A DNA stretch of 64,000 bases from Halobacteriovoraceae bacterium (GCA_002707495.1 PAMZ01000022.1:186001-250000); one strand, 5' to 3'; shown: positions 1 through 9,068, numbered from the stretch's first letter. Notes: generated by a model not told the origin, from the sequence alone. A program made the numbers and translations.

Positions 1-66
1 ACGGTCTAAAATAATTTTGTTTTGTCTTTATATTTTTCTCACTTAAGAATTTTTCATGACAAATCC

Positions 67-99
67 CCTGTGGACCGTTACCTTACCCACCCACAGGAG
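67..99 (+). promoter_or_regulatory. Inverted repeat overlapping the ribosome binding site of the ParB-like gene
   Basis: CCTGTGG at 67-73 is complementary to CCACAGG at 91-97. The 3' arm contains most of the Shine-Dalgarno sequence AGGAG (95-99), which sits 5 bases before the ATG at 105. If the 7-bp stem forms in the mRNA it would mask the ribosome binding site. Seen directly: the repeat and its position. Inferred: any regulatory role. The remaining upstream bases (1-66) are AT-rich and hold no recognisable gene; the first bases could be the tail of an upstream gene. Confidence 0.35.
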
Positions 100-104
100 A
101 GAAA

Positions 105-1091
105 ATGGAATTAATTAATATTGAAGACATCAAAGTCGAAAGCCCGTATTTAAGACTCGATACAGACGTAGAAAAACTGATGAAAAGTATCGAAACTGTA
201 GGTCTTATCAACCCACTCGTTATCAATAAAAATAATGAATTGATTGCTGGAGGAAGAAGGTACACAGCACTTAAAGCCATGGGAAGAACTCAAGTTCCTG
301 TAAGTCGAGTAGAAAAGTCTGAACTCGAACAAGAATTAATTTCAATTGATGAAAATTTAGTTCGAAAAGATCTAGGTAAGGTAGAGATGGAGCAACTTCT
401 AGCTAGAGGGCGTGACATCTATGAAGGACTTTTTCCACAAGCCTTAAAAACAATAGAAGAAGATCTATCTACACCGGCTGGCAATGAAATTCAAAAAGAG
501 CTTCCCAATGATAAGCGATCGTTTATAGATCTTACTGCTGAGAAAACAGGTCTATCAAAAAAGGTTATCAAATCCGCAATTGAGAGAGAGGAAAAATCCA
601 GTGACGCAGTAAAGAGCTTACGGCGTCACGGGGAGCTCAACGCATCCCAGGCCAACCAGATTATTAAACTTCCAAAAGACGAACAAGAAAGGGTCGTCGA
701 ACATTTCGTAGGAAAATCAGCCCGTGAGATGAAAAACTTTGTGGATATGGCGCAAACGAGAGGGGTTGATGACGCTCTTGATGAATATTTAAATACACCG
801 CAACTCCCTAAAGAACTTCAATCCCTAAAAACTCTATTGAAACGTTCCAATAAAGTCTTGGCCAAGATTCTATTAGAGGAAATGGGAACCGATCATCCTG
901 AGAATTCAGAAATTCTAGACCTTATGAGCTCACTTAGAATGAGTATGGACCAATATCTTCAATTATGCGGAAGTCTACCGAAGTCAAGTTCAGAAACCGC
1001 ATCTCCCGAGGAGTACGATAAGCTTGCCGATGCTGCATTAGGAATGCTAAATTCAGATGAGAATAGCAACCCTAATGAAGCTCAATGGTAG
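105..1091 (+). CDS. ParB/Spo0J-family DNA-binding protein
   Basis: The first ~95 residues form a ParB N-terminal domain. It contains the arginine-rich box GGRRYTALK (residues 49-57; GERR-type motif of ParB nucleotide-binding proteins) and ENLVRKDL (83-90). A helical region resembling the ParB HTH follows (about 130-215), then a helical C-terminus rich in Leu. Members bind centromere-like sites, usually with a ParA partner, in chromosome or plasmid segregation; some act as nucleoid-occlusion or gene regulators. No parA lies in the window (it could lie upstream) and I saw no canonical parS palindrome. The start has AGGAG 5 bases upstream. The end overlaps the next gene by 7 bases, so the two are probably co-translated. 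Family is secure; which ParB subtype is not. Confidence 0.82.
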   Translation: MELINIEDIKVESPYLRLDTDVEKLMKSIETVGLINPLVINKNNELIAGGRRYTALKAMGRTQVPVSRVEKSELEQELISIDENLVRKDLGKVEMEQLLARGRDIYEGLFPQALKTIEEDLSTPAGNEIQKELPNDKRSFIDLTAEKTGLSKKVIKSAIEREEKSSDAVKSLRRHGELNASQANQIIKLPKDEQERVVEHFVGKSAREMKNFVDMAQTRGVDDALDEYLNTPQLPKELQSLKTLLKRSNKVLAKILLEEMGTDHPENSEILDLMSSLRMSMDQYLQLCGSLPKSSSETASPEEYDKLADAALGMLNSDENSNPNEAQW

Positions 1092-1615
1092 AAAAGAATT
1101 TAAACTATTTTGAAGTCAAAAATCATGTCACTTGGGATGAATACTTCATTTTGCAAGCGATAATGGCAAGTTTTAAGTCTAAAGATCCGGCAACTAAAGT
1201 TGGTTGTGTATTCGTCGATCAAAATAACCATCAATTAACTATGGGCTATAATGGTTTTGTAGCTGGCATTGACGAGACGAAACTTCCCTGGGGAAAAGAT
1301 AAGTCTCAACCTCTTGAGCATCAAAAATATGGCTATGTAGTGCACTCCGAAGCCAATGCCATTCTTCACTCCCCTACTAGCCTCGTAAATTCTCGTTGCT
1401 ATGTAACTCTCTTCCCTTGCCACGAATGTGCTAAGCTGCTTGCAAGTAGTAAGGTTTCTGAAGTTATCTATATTTCTGACAAACATAATGGAACTGAGAG
1501 TAACACTATTTCAAAGAAAATTTTTGATCTTGCAGGGATTAAATATCGTCAATTAATTCCCTCACAAGAGTTAATTGAAAATATGACGAAGCATTTTACT
1601 GCCTCGTGTGAATAA
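1085..1615 (+). CDS. Deoxycytidylate (dCMP) deaminase-type zinc enzyme
   Basis: This is a cytidine/deoxycytidylate deaminase-fold protein of 176 residues. The zinc-binding and proton-shuttle motif HSE is at 87-89 and the PCHEC motif supplies Cys112 and Cys115, as in dCMP deaminases and ComEB proteins. The N-terminal TWDEYFILQAIMAS with DPATKVGCV matches the start of the dCMP deaminase family. It would convert dCMP to dUMP and so feed dTMP synthesis in the cytoplasm. The start codon overlaps the 3' end of the ParB-like gene (ATGGTAG). A related deaminase with another substrate cannot be excluded. Confidence 0.8.
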   Translation: MVEKNLNYFEVKNHVTWDEYFILQAIMASFKSKDPATKVGCVFVDQNNHQLTMGYNGFVAGIDETKLPWGKDKSQPLEHQKYGYVVHSEANAILHSPTSLVNSRCYVTLFPCHECAKLLASSKVSEVIYISDKHNGTESNTISKKIFDLAGIKYRQLIPSQELIENMTKHFTASCE

Positions 1616-1627
1616 AAATAGAGGATC

Positions 1628-2308
1628 ATGAAATCACTCATCACTAATCGGCATATACAAAGATTTGTCATTGTCTGGCTTGTTTATTGGCTTTCCGTCA
1701 TGGGATTTAAGATTTTTGTTCTAAAGCCTATGGGGTACACATTTAATAAAGATGTTGAGTACGTAATAAGCTATTTTCTTTTTTTTGCAGGATTTGGCTT
1801 TTTTCTTCTTAGATCAATAGGACAAATGGCTCCTCTCAAAAATTACTCCATCCAAATTCCAGTTACTCTTTTAAGTGGAATAATATTTGCTCTCATATCA
1901 CTGGGCATGGCTCCCTACCTTCCTATTACTCCTGAAAGCTTTCTCTATATTGAAAAGCTTGGTTTTTTATACCCACTACTCACAACCACAACAATCATTG
2001 GTAAATACTCAGATATTATTTTTCAACAAACACTAATTGTAAGCCTGGTTTTATTTCTTAAGAAAAACTGTGCGAGGCCTAGAGAAGTTGTCGAAATTTT
2101 TACTCTCGTTTTCTTTATCCTACATGTCCCCTTATTTTTAGAGTTTGGTCTCATGGCTTTAATTTTTATTATTCCTTCTCTATTTGCAGGAGCCATTTTT
2201 TCATTTCTCATTACTTTTTATAGCTGGGGAGTTCTAGGGTCAATGCTAGTCCACCAATACTATTATATCGCCATGGCAATCATCTTAAGACTGCTCTTTA
2301 GAAACTAG
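1628..2308 (+). CDS. Polytopic membrane protein, CPBP-protease-like but with altered catalytic motifs (copy 1)
   Basis: 226 residues with about seven hydrophobic segments. The C-terminal half has the layout of CPBP (CAAX protease/bacteriocin-processing) intramembrane proteases. There is a polar pair before a long helix (Gln133-Gln134, where active members have Glu-Glu and a following Arg), an FxxxH segment ending at His166, and a final His209 in LVHQYYY. The two histidines are kept but the glutamates and arginine are replaced, so it is probably not a standard protease. It is followed after 8 bases by a paralogue (1628-2308 and 2317-3012), clearly a tandem duplication. Function unknown; the CPBP relation is inference from motif spacing. 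Confidence 0.55.
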   Translation: MKSLITNRHIQRFVIVWLVYWLSVMGFKIFVLKPMGYTFNKDVEYVISYFLFFAGFGFFLLRSIGQMAPLKNYSIQIPVTLLSGIIFALISLGMAPYLPITPESFLYIEKLGFLYPLLTTTTIIGKYSDIIFQQTLIVSLVLFLKKNCARPREVVEIFTLVFFILHVPLFLEFGLMALIFIIPSLFAGAIFSFLITFYSWGVLGSMLVHQYYYIAMAIILRLLFRN

Positions 2309-2316
2309 GAATTCAA

Positions 2317-3012
2317 TTGAAGTCGCTGCTAACCGATTGGAAAATTCAAAAGTTTGTTCTGATCTGGATCGCGTTTTGGTTTGCAGTCATGAGTTTCGTG
2401 GTTTTTATTTTTGATCCAAAATACCCAAGCTATCTCTCAAACATAACCTGGGCCACTGGTTATTTTTTATTAATGACTATTTTAGGTCAGTTTATAATGC
2501 GTAAATCTGGAGAAATGTACGCAATTAAACAAAGAAATCTTCAACTTCCATTTACATTTTTGAGTGGTCTTGTGTTTTGTTTAGCCTCAATCGGAGTGAA
2601 ATCATCTCTGCCAGTCTCACCTCAAACTAATGAATATTTTTTAAATCTTGGTTTCTATTATTGCATGCTTCAATGGGATACCATTCTAGCCAAAATTGCA
2701 GATATATTCTGGCAACAAACAATGATTATAGGTTTGGTTCTCTTTTTAAAAAAGAATTGTCAAAGACCAAGGGAAGTGGTCGAGGCTTTCACATTAGTCT
2801 TTTTTGTGATTCATCTGCCTCTTCTTTGGTATTTTGGTCTTATGGGACTAGTATTCATCATTCCTTCATTTTTTGCCGGAGCAATCTTCTCTTACCTCAT
2901 TACATTTTACAGCTGGGGTATTCTAGGATCGATGTTGGTACACCAATACTTTTATATAGCAACAGCAGTCATTCTTCGAGTTCTCTCCTACACATGGTAC
3001 ACAAATTCTTAA
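2317..3012 (+). CDS. Polytopic membrane protein, CPBP-protease-like but with altered catalytic motifs (copy 2)
   Basis: 231 residues, paralogous to the preceding gene along the whole length. Shared blocks include the N-terminal MKSL..W.IQ.FV..W and the C-terminal stretch from LFLKKNC to the final VHQY-YIA. It has the same QQ pair in place of the CPBP Glu-Glu, and the same two histidines. It begins with TTG; AGGA 6-7 bases upstream supports this start. It ends 7 bases before a convergent gene. The pair may form a heterodimer or act as membrane chaperone/scaffold like other pseudoproteases; that is speculation. No experimental function is recognised. Confidence 0.55.
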   Translation: MKSLLTDWKIQKFVLIWIAFWFAVMSFVVFIFDPKYPSYLSNITWATGYFLLMTILGQFIMRKSGEMYAIKQRNLQLPFTFLSGLVFCLASIGVKSSLPVSPQTNEYFLNLGFYYCMLQWDTILAKIADIFWQQTMIIGLVLFLKKNCQRPREVVEAFTLVFFVIHLPLLWYFGLMGLVFIIPSFFAGAIFSYLITFYSWGILGSMLVHQYFYIATAVILRVLSYTWYTNS

Positions 3013-3019
3013 TTTTGAT

Positions 3020-3973
3020 TTAAATATTCATATTAAGCGTAAGCCCAATATTTGTACGATCATCTCTAATATCATCCCAAATGAACCTGATATTAGGGGC
3101 GATCGAAATATCTCTACTATAAAAATAGGTCATGGCCAACGTTTGCTGAAGATCTCTTTGCTCAATCTCACTTTGTCTTCTCATACGATAAATTGAGGCT
3201 AGATCCATAATATAGCGCACAGAAAGATTTTGTTTAAAGTAAAGCTCGGCTGATAAGTTTGCTCTTAGCGTATCATCTGTTTGATTTGGAATTAATGAAA
3301 ACTCTCTGCCTTGAATTTCAGTTGAAGTCTTATCATATTGAAAATTTTCATAGGTCATACTTGCTGCAATATAAAAGGCTTTATTCAATCTATAAGCCGA
3401 TGCTTGGCTAAATGAAAATGCATTTCTTAAACCAAAATCTCTATAGATTCCCCTCGTCGCATGTTGATACTTTAAGAAACTAATATTTTGAAAATTTCCA
3501 ATATAATAGGTTTTAAAATAGCTTAAAACCGGATCGTCAGCATCCACTCTTCCGGCATTTTCATCGAAGTCCCTTTCATTTCTTGAGTTTTTAGTTTCAA
3601 TTGAAGAATGAAAAGGAGTTGTAGAATAAAGTCCCATTTGAAGCGAGAGATTATCAGATTTAGATAAGCGCCACTTAATCCCCACAACTCCACTTGCATC
3701 GACTAAGCCAGGAACCTCATCAGCGTTTCTTATATTTGGCCTTTCAGCGCCAAAAGGCTCGCTTACCGAAGCTCCTCTATAAGTGAAGCTTGAATATAAA
3801 CTATAAGTATTCAGAGAGCCAGAAAGAGTTTTTAGGGTTGGGTTGTCGAGCACCTCTTCTTTTGAAGGCTTATTTTTAGAATTTTTTTGAGAAATTTCTT
3901 GGGTAGACCTATTCTCTACCGCTATGGCTTGAGTCATCGATAGGACAATTAAACTCGATATTAGTTTTTTCAT
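3020..3973 (-). CDS. Putative outer-membrane beta-barrel protein, last gene of siderophore operon
   Basis: 317 residues with a signal peptide (Lys-Lys, hydrophobic core, cleavage near Ala-Ile-Ala, about residue 18). A long region of alternating hydrophobic/aromatic residues ends in TLNMNI, in the style of a transmembrane beta-barrel. It is too short for a TonB-dependent receptor and I see no plug domain or TonB box. It lies 9 bases after the IucD-type gene on the same strand with GGAGCC as ribosome site, so it is probably the last gene of the siderophore operon. It could help export or uptake of the siderophore or be an unrelated envelope protein. Family not recognised. Confidence 0.6.
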   Translation of the reverse strand: MKKLISSLIVLSMTQAIAVENRSTQEISQKNSKNKPSKEEVLDNPTLKTLSGSLNTYSLYSSFTYRGASVSEPFGAERPNIRNADEVPGLVDASGVVGIKWRLSKSDNLSLQMGLYSTTPFHSSIETKNSRNERDFDENAGRVDADDPVLSYFKTYYIGNFQNISFLKYQHATRGIYRDFGLRNAFSFSQASAYRLNKAFYIAASMTYENFQYDKTSTEIQGREFSLIPNQTDDTLRANLSAELYFKQNLSVRYIMDLASIYRMRRQSEIEQRDLQQTLAMTYFYSRDISIAPNIRFIWDDIRDDRTNIGLTLNMNI

Positions 3974-3982
3974 ATAGGCTCC

Positions 3983-5251
3983 TTAATTAAAAAAGTTTAA
4001 AAATGTATTTTTAGAAGGGATTGTTTTATATAAATCTTTACCCGTAACCTGATTCGCGATAATAGCACTTCTCCAGGACATCAAACTCGTCTGAGGATCA
4101 GCTACACCATGTCCATGTCGACTAAAATTCATCATATAAATATTATTGCGATCTAGATCAGTTTTAAGCCTATACTCTTGGTCAAATTCTAGTCTTCCCT
4201 GAGAATCGAGACTTAAATGGTTTTCCAAGGAATTCATAAAACTTGGTAGTTTAGATGTGAAACCTGTCGCCAAGACAACAATGTCCACATCAAGAATTTC
4301 AATTTCTTTATTCAATAGATTTTCAAGACTAACAACTGAATTCGATCCCTTAGTTTCGACCTGCTTTAGCCATCTTGCAGGCTTTATCGAAATTTTTGTT
4401 TTTTGGTCCCTATAAAACTTATCCATATAAAGTTCGTTATAAACTTCTTGCAAATAATAAGGAGTATTCCCGTCACTTGCTAATAAGAGATTCTCCGTTA
4501 ACTCATCTTTCGTTTTTTGATCTAACCGATAAAAATTCTGAACAAAATCAGGGGTAAAGACCTCATTGGTAAACGGTCCTTCATCCAGTGGTCTTAAATT
4601 ATCTCTCCCGGTTACCATTGTAACTTCAAGAGGCTGTCCCCACTTTCCTTTATAGGTATTTCGAAAAATCTCGACACCGGTTTGGCCACCTCCAACAATA
4701 AGGACTCTTTTTCCTTGTAAATTCAAGTTTTTAAAATTTGGACTTTTTGAGTGAAAAATATTTGGTCCAATCTGGTCTTTAACACACGCTGGAATATTTG
4801 GTTGCGGTCCAGAAGCGATACATAAATCTTTCGTGTCAAATTCTCGTGTTTTAGTAAAAACCCTAAATCGATCTTCTTTGAATTGAATATCTTCAACCAT
4901 AGAGTCAAATTCTATTCTTTCTTCGAGCTTAATACTCACCCATTTACAATACGCCTCAAATTCTATTCTTGAGATGGTTTTTCTATCTGTGTTAAGGAAA
5001 TGATAGAACTGATCATGGGCGACCAAGTAGTTGAGAAAGCTATATGGGCTTGTGGGATCAACTGGAGTCACTAGATCTTTAAGATAGGACGTCTGCATAC
5101 AAGCATCTTCAAACATAAGTTCCGAATGCCAGCTAAACTCTGGCTTATTATCTAAGAACAAAACTTTTTCAGACTTAGGTATCAAGGCTGCCAAACTTAA
5201 ATTAAAGGGTCCAACCCCGACTCCAAGTAAATCGAGAATTTGCTGACTCAT
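3983..5251 (-). CDS. L-lysine/L-ornithine N-hydroxylase of siderophore synthesis (IucD/PvdA/SidA family)
   Basis: 422 residues. The FAD-binding motif GVGVGPFNLSL is at 10-20, the signature WHSELMFEDACMQTSYLKDLV follows at about 41-61, the NADPH-binding motif GGGQTG is at 187-192, and the LATGF motif of N-hydroxylating monooxygenases lies near 330. The enzyme hydroxylates a side-chain amine using FAD, NADPH and O2, giving N-hydroxy-lysine or -ornithine for hydroxamate siderophores. Lysine is favoured here because the neighbours are IucA/IucC- and IucB-type genes, but substrate cannot be read from sequence. Its ATG directly follows the TAA of the upstream synthetase gene, with GGAGG inside that gene's end, so the two are translationally coupled. 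Confidence 0.9.
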   Translation of the reverse strand: MSQQILDLLGVGVGPFNLSLAALIPKSEKVLFLDNKPEFSWHSELMFEDACMQTSYLKDLVTPVDPTSPYSFLNYLVAHDQFYHFLNTDRKTISRIEFEAYCKWVSIKLEERIEFDSMVEDIQFKEDRFRVFTKTREFDTKDLCIASGPQPNIPACVKDQIGPNIFHSKSPNFKNLNLQGKRVLIVGGGQTGVEIFRNTYKGKWGQPLEVTMVTGRDNLRPLDEGPFTNEVFTPDFVQNFYRLDQKTKDELTENLLLASDGNTPYYLQEVYNELYMDKFYRDQKTKISIKPARWLKQVETKGSNSVVSLENLLNKEIEILDVDIVVLATGFTSKLPSFMNSLENHLSLDSQGRLEFDQEYRLKTDLDRNNIYMMNFSRHGHGVADPQTSLMSWRSAIIANQVTGKDLYKTIPSKNTFLNFFN

Positions 5252-6919
5252 TTAAATTCCTCCTAAAATCATAGGGTTGATAATATCATTTGCTAGCATG
5301 GGAAGAGGTCTCGCGGATGTTTCGGAATAACCGACCTTAAACCGAACCCCATTTATAATAAGTTTTTCGAACACTTCTTTTTTCAAACTAAGCTGAGTTT
5401 TATTATTATTTTTATCGTAGGTATCAATCGCACGAGATGCTTCTCCATAGAATTCCGCTTCATTTAAAATTTTCTCCTCATCCATTAACCGAGAAAGATA
5501 TCTTAAAAAAGTCACAAAATGGCCTGTAAAAAGGTCATGAATAAGATGTTCTCTTGGCAAGCGAGTCAGTGACCTAAACTCTTCGCTATTTTTATGGATC
5601 GAGTGCTCAGATAGACGAAGATCTCCATGAAAATCTTTTAAGATAATTCCAGAAGGCCTAGAGTCCTTAATCAGTACTATGATATTCTGTCCGTGAGCGA
5701 CAATACCTATGCCATGACAAATTTGTAGATGGTAAAGTGGAATAACAACTTCTTCAAAGTATTCACGTATCCAATGTAAGGGTGTTAATCTAGACTCTTG
5801 TATCAAAGATTTAATCACAGAGCCTTCTGCTAATTTTGTCATAAGCGAAGCCGCGGATATGGCAACCTCATTCTCCCTTTGCAGACATTCTGAACTCTCT
5901 CGAACTATGAATCCCATAAACTCGTGGTAGCGATAGGAACAATTCTGGATTTTTGAGAACCCAGGATGATTGACAGAAAAAGACAATAGCTCTTGTGAAA
6001 TCAAAACATTTTTTAAATTTGAATCATCTCTGCATATTTCTTTAAGTTTTTTAGATATATCTCGTCCGACACCAATATATTTATGAGGAATTCCACGTAC
6101 ACAGGAAGTATTTAAAATAGAAAGCGAAGTTTTAACCTCAAATTGCTTATTTGTATTTGGCATTAACGTACGTATAGAGGCTTGAGCATGAAAGTCAGCT
6201 CCTTCAAAGCCAGCCTCTTCAATAAGCCCCTTATTTAAATATTCGAAGAATTGAATTTTAATATAACGTTGCCATTGCCAAGGATGCACAGGAAAAAGAA
6301 CAAAACCGGGCTTCGTTTCAACAGGAAGTCCGAAGGCCTCTAATATTTTTTCTGGATATTCTCCATCTTGTACATCACCGTGAACGAGCTCCTCTTTTAC
6401 CCAAAGCCATTTTAATTTAAATAAGCCTTTTGACTCGGGTGAATACTTTTCTAAGCTATCTATGCCCCAACCTAATCTGCCTTTATTCAAAAGAAGTTTT
6501 GGATGTCCATCTAATAGCTGCTCTTTTTCCGTAAAAGATAGCTTTAAAAAATCTTCCAGTTTTAAAGATGACCTTTGAGATAAAATTTGATAATCGCTGT
6601 ATAAAGTTTGATTCGCTTCTTCTAAAAATTTTGCAAGGGTTTGATCATCCATTTTCAAAATTGAGTTCACTTCACGAATGAAGTCTAAGACAGAAAAAGA
6701 GTTTTCTCTTTGTCCCAAGCTCCATTTTTCGATTGATCTAGCACTTACCCAAATTTGATTCCAAATACTTAGTTTTCCTTCAAATCTATATTCGACCTCA
6801 CTAAGTTCAATACTAAAACCCTCATTCGTTTTTTTCACAGAGAGATAATCTTCAAATTGCAATTCTTCGATAAATTTCGCCAGAAGATTACGATTAATGA
6901 CTTGATAAAGTTCGTTCAT
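5252..6919 (-). CDS. NIS siderophore synthetase (IucA/IucC family), stand-alone copy
   Basis: About 556 residues with the full set of NRPS-independent siderophore synthetase motifs: HPWQWQRYI, then ASIRTLMPN, KTSLSILNTSCVRGIP, AHGQN and LKDFHGDLR. These enzymes adenylate a carboxylate such as citrate and join it to a hydroxylamine or amine. With the fused synthetase upstream it supplies the two condensations needed for an aerobactin-like product. Start choice: an upstream GTG at 6961 is in frame, but the ATG at 6919 has a strong GAGGAG ribosome site 4-5 bases before it. The gene still overlaps the 3' end of the upstream gene by 26 bases. C-terminal helical FhuF-like region is present. Confidence 0.9.
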   Translation of the reverse strand: MNELYQVINRNLLAKFIEELQFEDYLSVKKTNEGFSIELSEVEYRFEGKLSIWNQIWVSARSIEKWSLGQRENSFSVLDFIREVNSILKMDDQTLAKFLEEANQTLYSDYQILSQRSSLKLEDFLKLSFTEKEQLLDGHPKLLLNKGRLGWGIDSLEKYSPESKGLFKLKWLWVKEELVHGDVQDGEYPEKILEAFGLPVETKPGFVLFPVHPWQWQRYIKIQFFEYLNKGLIEEAGFEGADFHAQASIRTLMPNTNKQFEVKTSLSILNTSCVRGIPHKYIGVGRDISKKLKEICRDDSNLKNVLISQELLSFSVNHPGFSKIQNCSYRYHEFMGFIVRESSECLQRENEVAISAASLMTKLAEGSVIKSLIQESRLTPLHWIREYFEEVVIPLYHLQICHGIGIVAHGQNIIVLIKDSRPSGIILKDFHGDLRLSEHSIHKNSEEFRSLTRLPREHLIHDLFTGHFVTFLRYLSRLMDEEKILNEAEFYGEASRAIDTYDKNNNKTQLSLKKEVFEKLIINGVRFKVGYSETSARPLPMLANDIINPMILGGI

Positions 6920-9068
6920 CACTCTCCTCTTTATATTCTCTGTAAAATCGAGAACGTTCACACTCTAAAAGTGCAGCTCTCTTGTGGGGGAAATCAAATT
7001 CATACAAAAATTTCCATCCTGGAAGGCGCTCAGCAAACCGTCTTATAGGTATATTATCAGCTCTAGGCTCTCCATAAATTCTTTTTGTCCGCGAATCTTG
7101 CTCAAAGAGAAATTTTGTAGCATGTAACATGGCCAAATAAACCATTTTTGAGTTCAAAAAGCTTTTCTCTCCAATAAGTAAGTGGATACCTCTGTCATAG
7201 AGATTTACGTCGCAATAAGGGGCAATTCGATCTTCTATCGCCCAATAAAACTCAAAATATCCAACTGGCTGATTATCAACTTCAAATATATAGGGTTCTA
7301 CTGATGGATCTTTTATTTTTTCTTCGAGGTAGGCTTTTAACTCTTTTAAGCTCTGATTCATCTCCCAAAACTCAAAGACAAATTCTTGATTATGCCATTT
7401 ATGAAAAATCTCAATATCCCTCTCTGGATCTGCCTTTCTAAAAGAAATTTTCCTATTTCTATAGGAAGCTTCATAATTTTCTACCATGGGAAGATTCTTG
7501 CGGGCGAAGGCAACCAAAGGGTTATCAATTTGGTTATAGATTTTCCATGGGTCATTCATTGTATTTTCATCAAATGAAGATATAGAACAGCGAAAATTAC
7601 CTTTTTGCCATAAACCATCGCTGTGCAATAAGTAATTCAAAAACGAACTCTCAGGAAACTCCAATTGAAGTTTAATGAATTCATTCTTCAGTCGAGAGAT
7701 TAAAATTCTCTCTACATAGGAATTCCAATTACTGACAGCACCAAGAATATTAAAAACATTGTTAACGATGAGGTAATAGCCAACGACTTTATTAATATCT
7801 TTTTTACCTAAAAGATTTTTATAAAACTCGTTTTGATAAGGAAGATCGACTTTCTCCTTATCAATAATTTCCTTTGAAAAACCACAGCCTTGAAGGTCTC
7901 GATAAATTACGTCGGTTGGAAAACCAGACTCTATTTTAATCAGGACATTCTGCATATGAGCACCTAGGAGAACTCCCTCTTCAATAACCATTTGCAGTAG
8001 CGGCTTAACTGCGTTTTGAATATAGCTATCAAACCATTTTAACTGACTTGCGAGAATAGGTTGTGAATTATTATTATGAAATTGCAAAATTAAGTCATAA
8101 ACGAAAGAATTTGTTGAGGAAGAATCTCTTTGAGCAAGATAGCCACCTAAAACATAGTCTTTAAGCTCATAGGGCTGCTCTCGAAATTGAACGGCAATTT
8201 TGGGGTCATCTTTTAAAAAGACTGCAAAAGGCTCTCGCATAATTTTCAACTGGGAGTTTTTTCTTTTCTTTAAGAATGCCTCCAATTGAAGGCCTCTCGT
8301 CGTCTCCTCAAAATTAATCAATCGAACCGAATTAGTTAATTTAAAGGGAAGTGAAAATTTAAGTTGAAATGGGGCATTTGGATGAAAAAACGATCTTTTT
8401 GAGGACAGTTCACTCCAGGTGTGTTTTCCTTCTAAAACTTTTGTAAGATTCATGTTCTTCGTTAAAGCAGGATGGGAAGGAAAAAAGAAATGTCCTTCTG
8501 AAGCTTTTATATTCAAACCTAAGTCAAACTCAACAAGTGGAAGGAGTTTTGAATTATACTCATCTAGCGAAGCGACTCCACGATATTGAGACTCAGGAAT
8601 TTCAAGCCAAATAATCTTAATTGTCCTGGATCTCTCAAAAGAACTTTGAAACTTTGGAAATGGATGAAAGGGGTGTCCAAAATAAAGATTTTGTTCGCTC
8701 TCCAAATATGTTGAGCTCGACTTCTGATTAAGAGCACAAATAAGTTCTTCTTGCATGTTTTTTTGACTATTAATGACCTTTTCTGAAAAGTTTTTGGTTT
8801 TTAGGTTAAAAAATCTTTGCTCTATTTCCTCAACAAGTTTTTGGAAAGAAACAAATTCTACTTTTTCTCTTTGAACTTTAAAGATTGTTGAATGGTAAAT
8901 ATGCGAACCAACAAGTGAAAATTTCTTTAGTCTAATACTGAATTTAAACCCTTCGAAACTTATATTTAGCCAATTTTCATGAATAAAGACCTTAGAAGTC
9001 TCAGAGTAATCTCTTAAAAAAGAATTCAAAAAGGCTCTTTGGGACTCATCTTGCGCGGTTATTAACAT
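6894..9068 (-). CDS. Fusion protein: NIS synthetase (IucA/IucC-like) plus AlcB/IucB-type N-acyltransferase
   Basis: 724 residues. Residues ~1-515 are an IucA/IucC-like synthetase: ELSSKRSFFHP stands at the usual S-R-T site, then LKFSLPFKLTNSVRL, AHMQN and VIYRDLQG. Residues ~541-710 are a GNAT domain of the AlcB/IucB siderophore type, with GIHLLIGEKSF, RIYGEPRADN and FPHKRAALLE. One chain could therefore acetylate the hydroxylamine and condense it with citrate, jobs done by separate IucB and IucA in classical aerobactin operons. The usual HPWQ motif of the synthetase half reads HPALTK, so activity of that half needs care. It begins 23 bases inside the end of the PepSY gene, with AAAGG upstream. 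Confidence 0.87.
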   Translation of the reverse strand: MLITAQDESQRAFLNSFLRDYSETSKVFIHENWLNISFEGFKFSIRLKKFSLVGSHIYHSTIFKVQREKVEFVSFQKLVEEIEQRFFNLKTKNFSEKVINSQKNMQEELICALNQKSSSTYLESEQNLYFGHPFHPFPKFQSSFERSRTIKIIWLEIPESQYRGVASLDEYNSKLLPLVEFDLGLNIKASEGHFFFPSHPALTKNMNLTKVLEGKHTWSELSSKRSFFHPNAPFQLKFSLPFKLTNSVRLINFEETTRGLQLEAFLKKRKNSQLKIMREPFAVFLKDDPKIAVQFREQPYELKDYVLGGYLAQRDSSSTNSFVYDLILQFHNNNSQPILASQLKWFDSYIQNAVKPLLQMVIEEGVLLGAHMQNVLIKIESGFPTDVIYRDLQGCGFSKEIIDKEKVDLPYQNEFYKNLLGKKDINKVVGYYLIVNNVFNILGAVSNWNSYVERILISRLKNEFIKLQLEFPESSFLNYLLHSDGLWQKGNFRCSISSFDENTMNDPWKIYNQIDNPLVAFARKNLPMVENYEASYRNRKISFRKADPERDIEIFHKWHNQEFVFEFWEMNQSLKELKAYLEEKIKDPSVEPYIFEVDNQPVGYFEFYWAIEDRIAPYCDVNLYDRGIHLLIGEKSFLNSKMVYLAMLHATKFLFEQDSRTKRIYGEPRADNIPIRRFAERLPGWKFLYEFDFPHKRAALLECERSRFYREYKEESDERTLSSH

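Noticed and set aside
6920..6961. Extra 14 residues at the start of the stand-alone NIS synthetase
   Set aside because: The GTG at 6961 has no good ribosome site, while ATG at 6919 has a strong GAGGAG.
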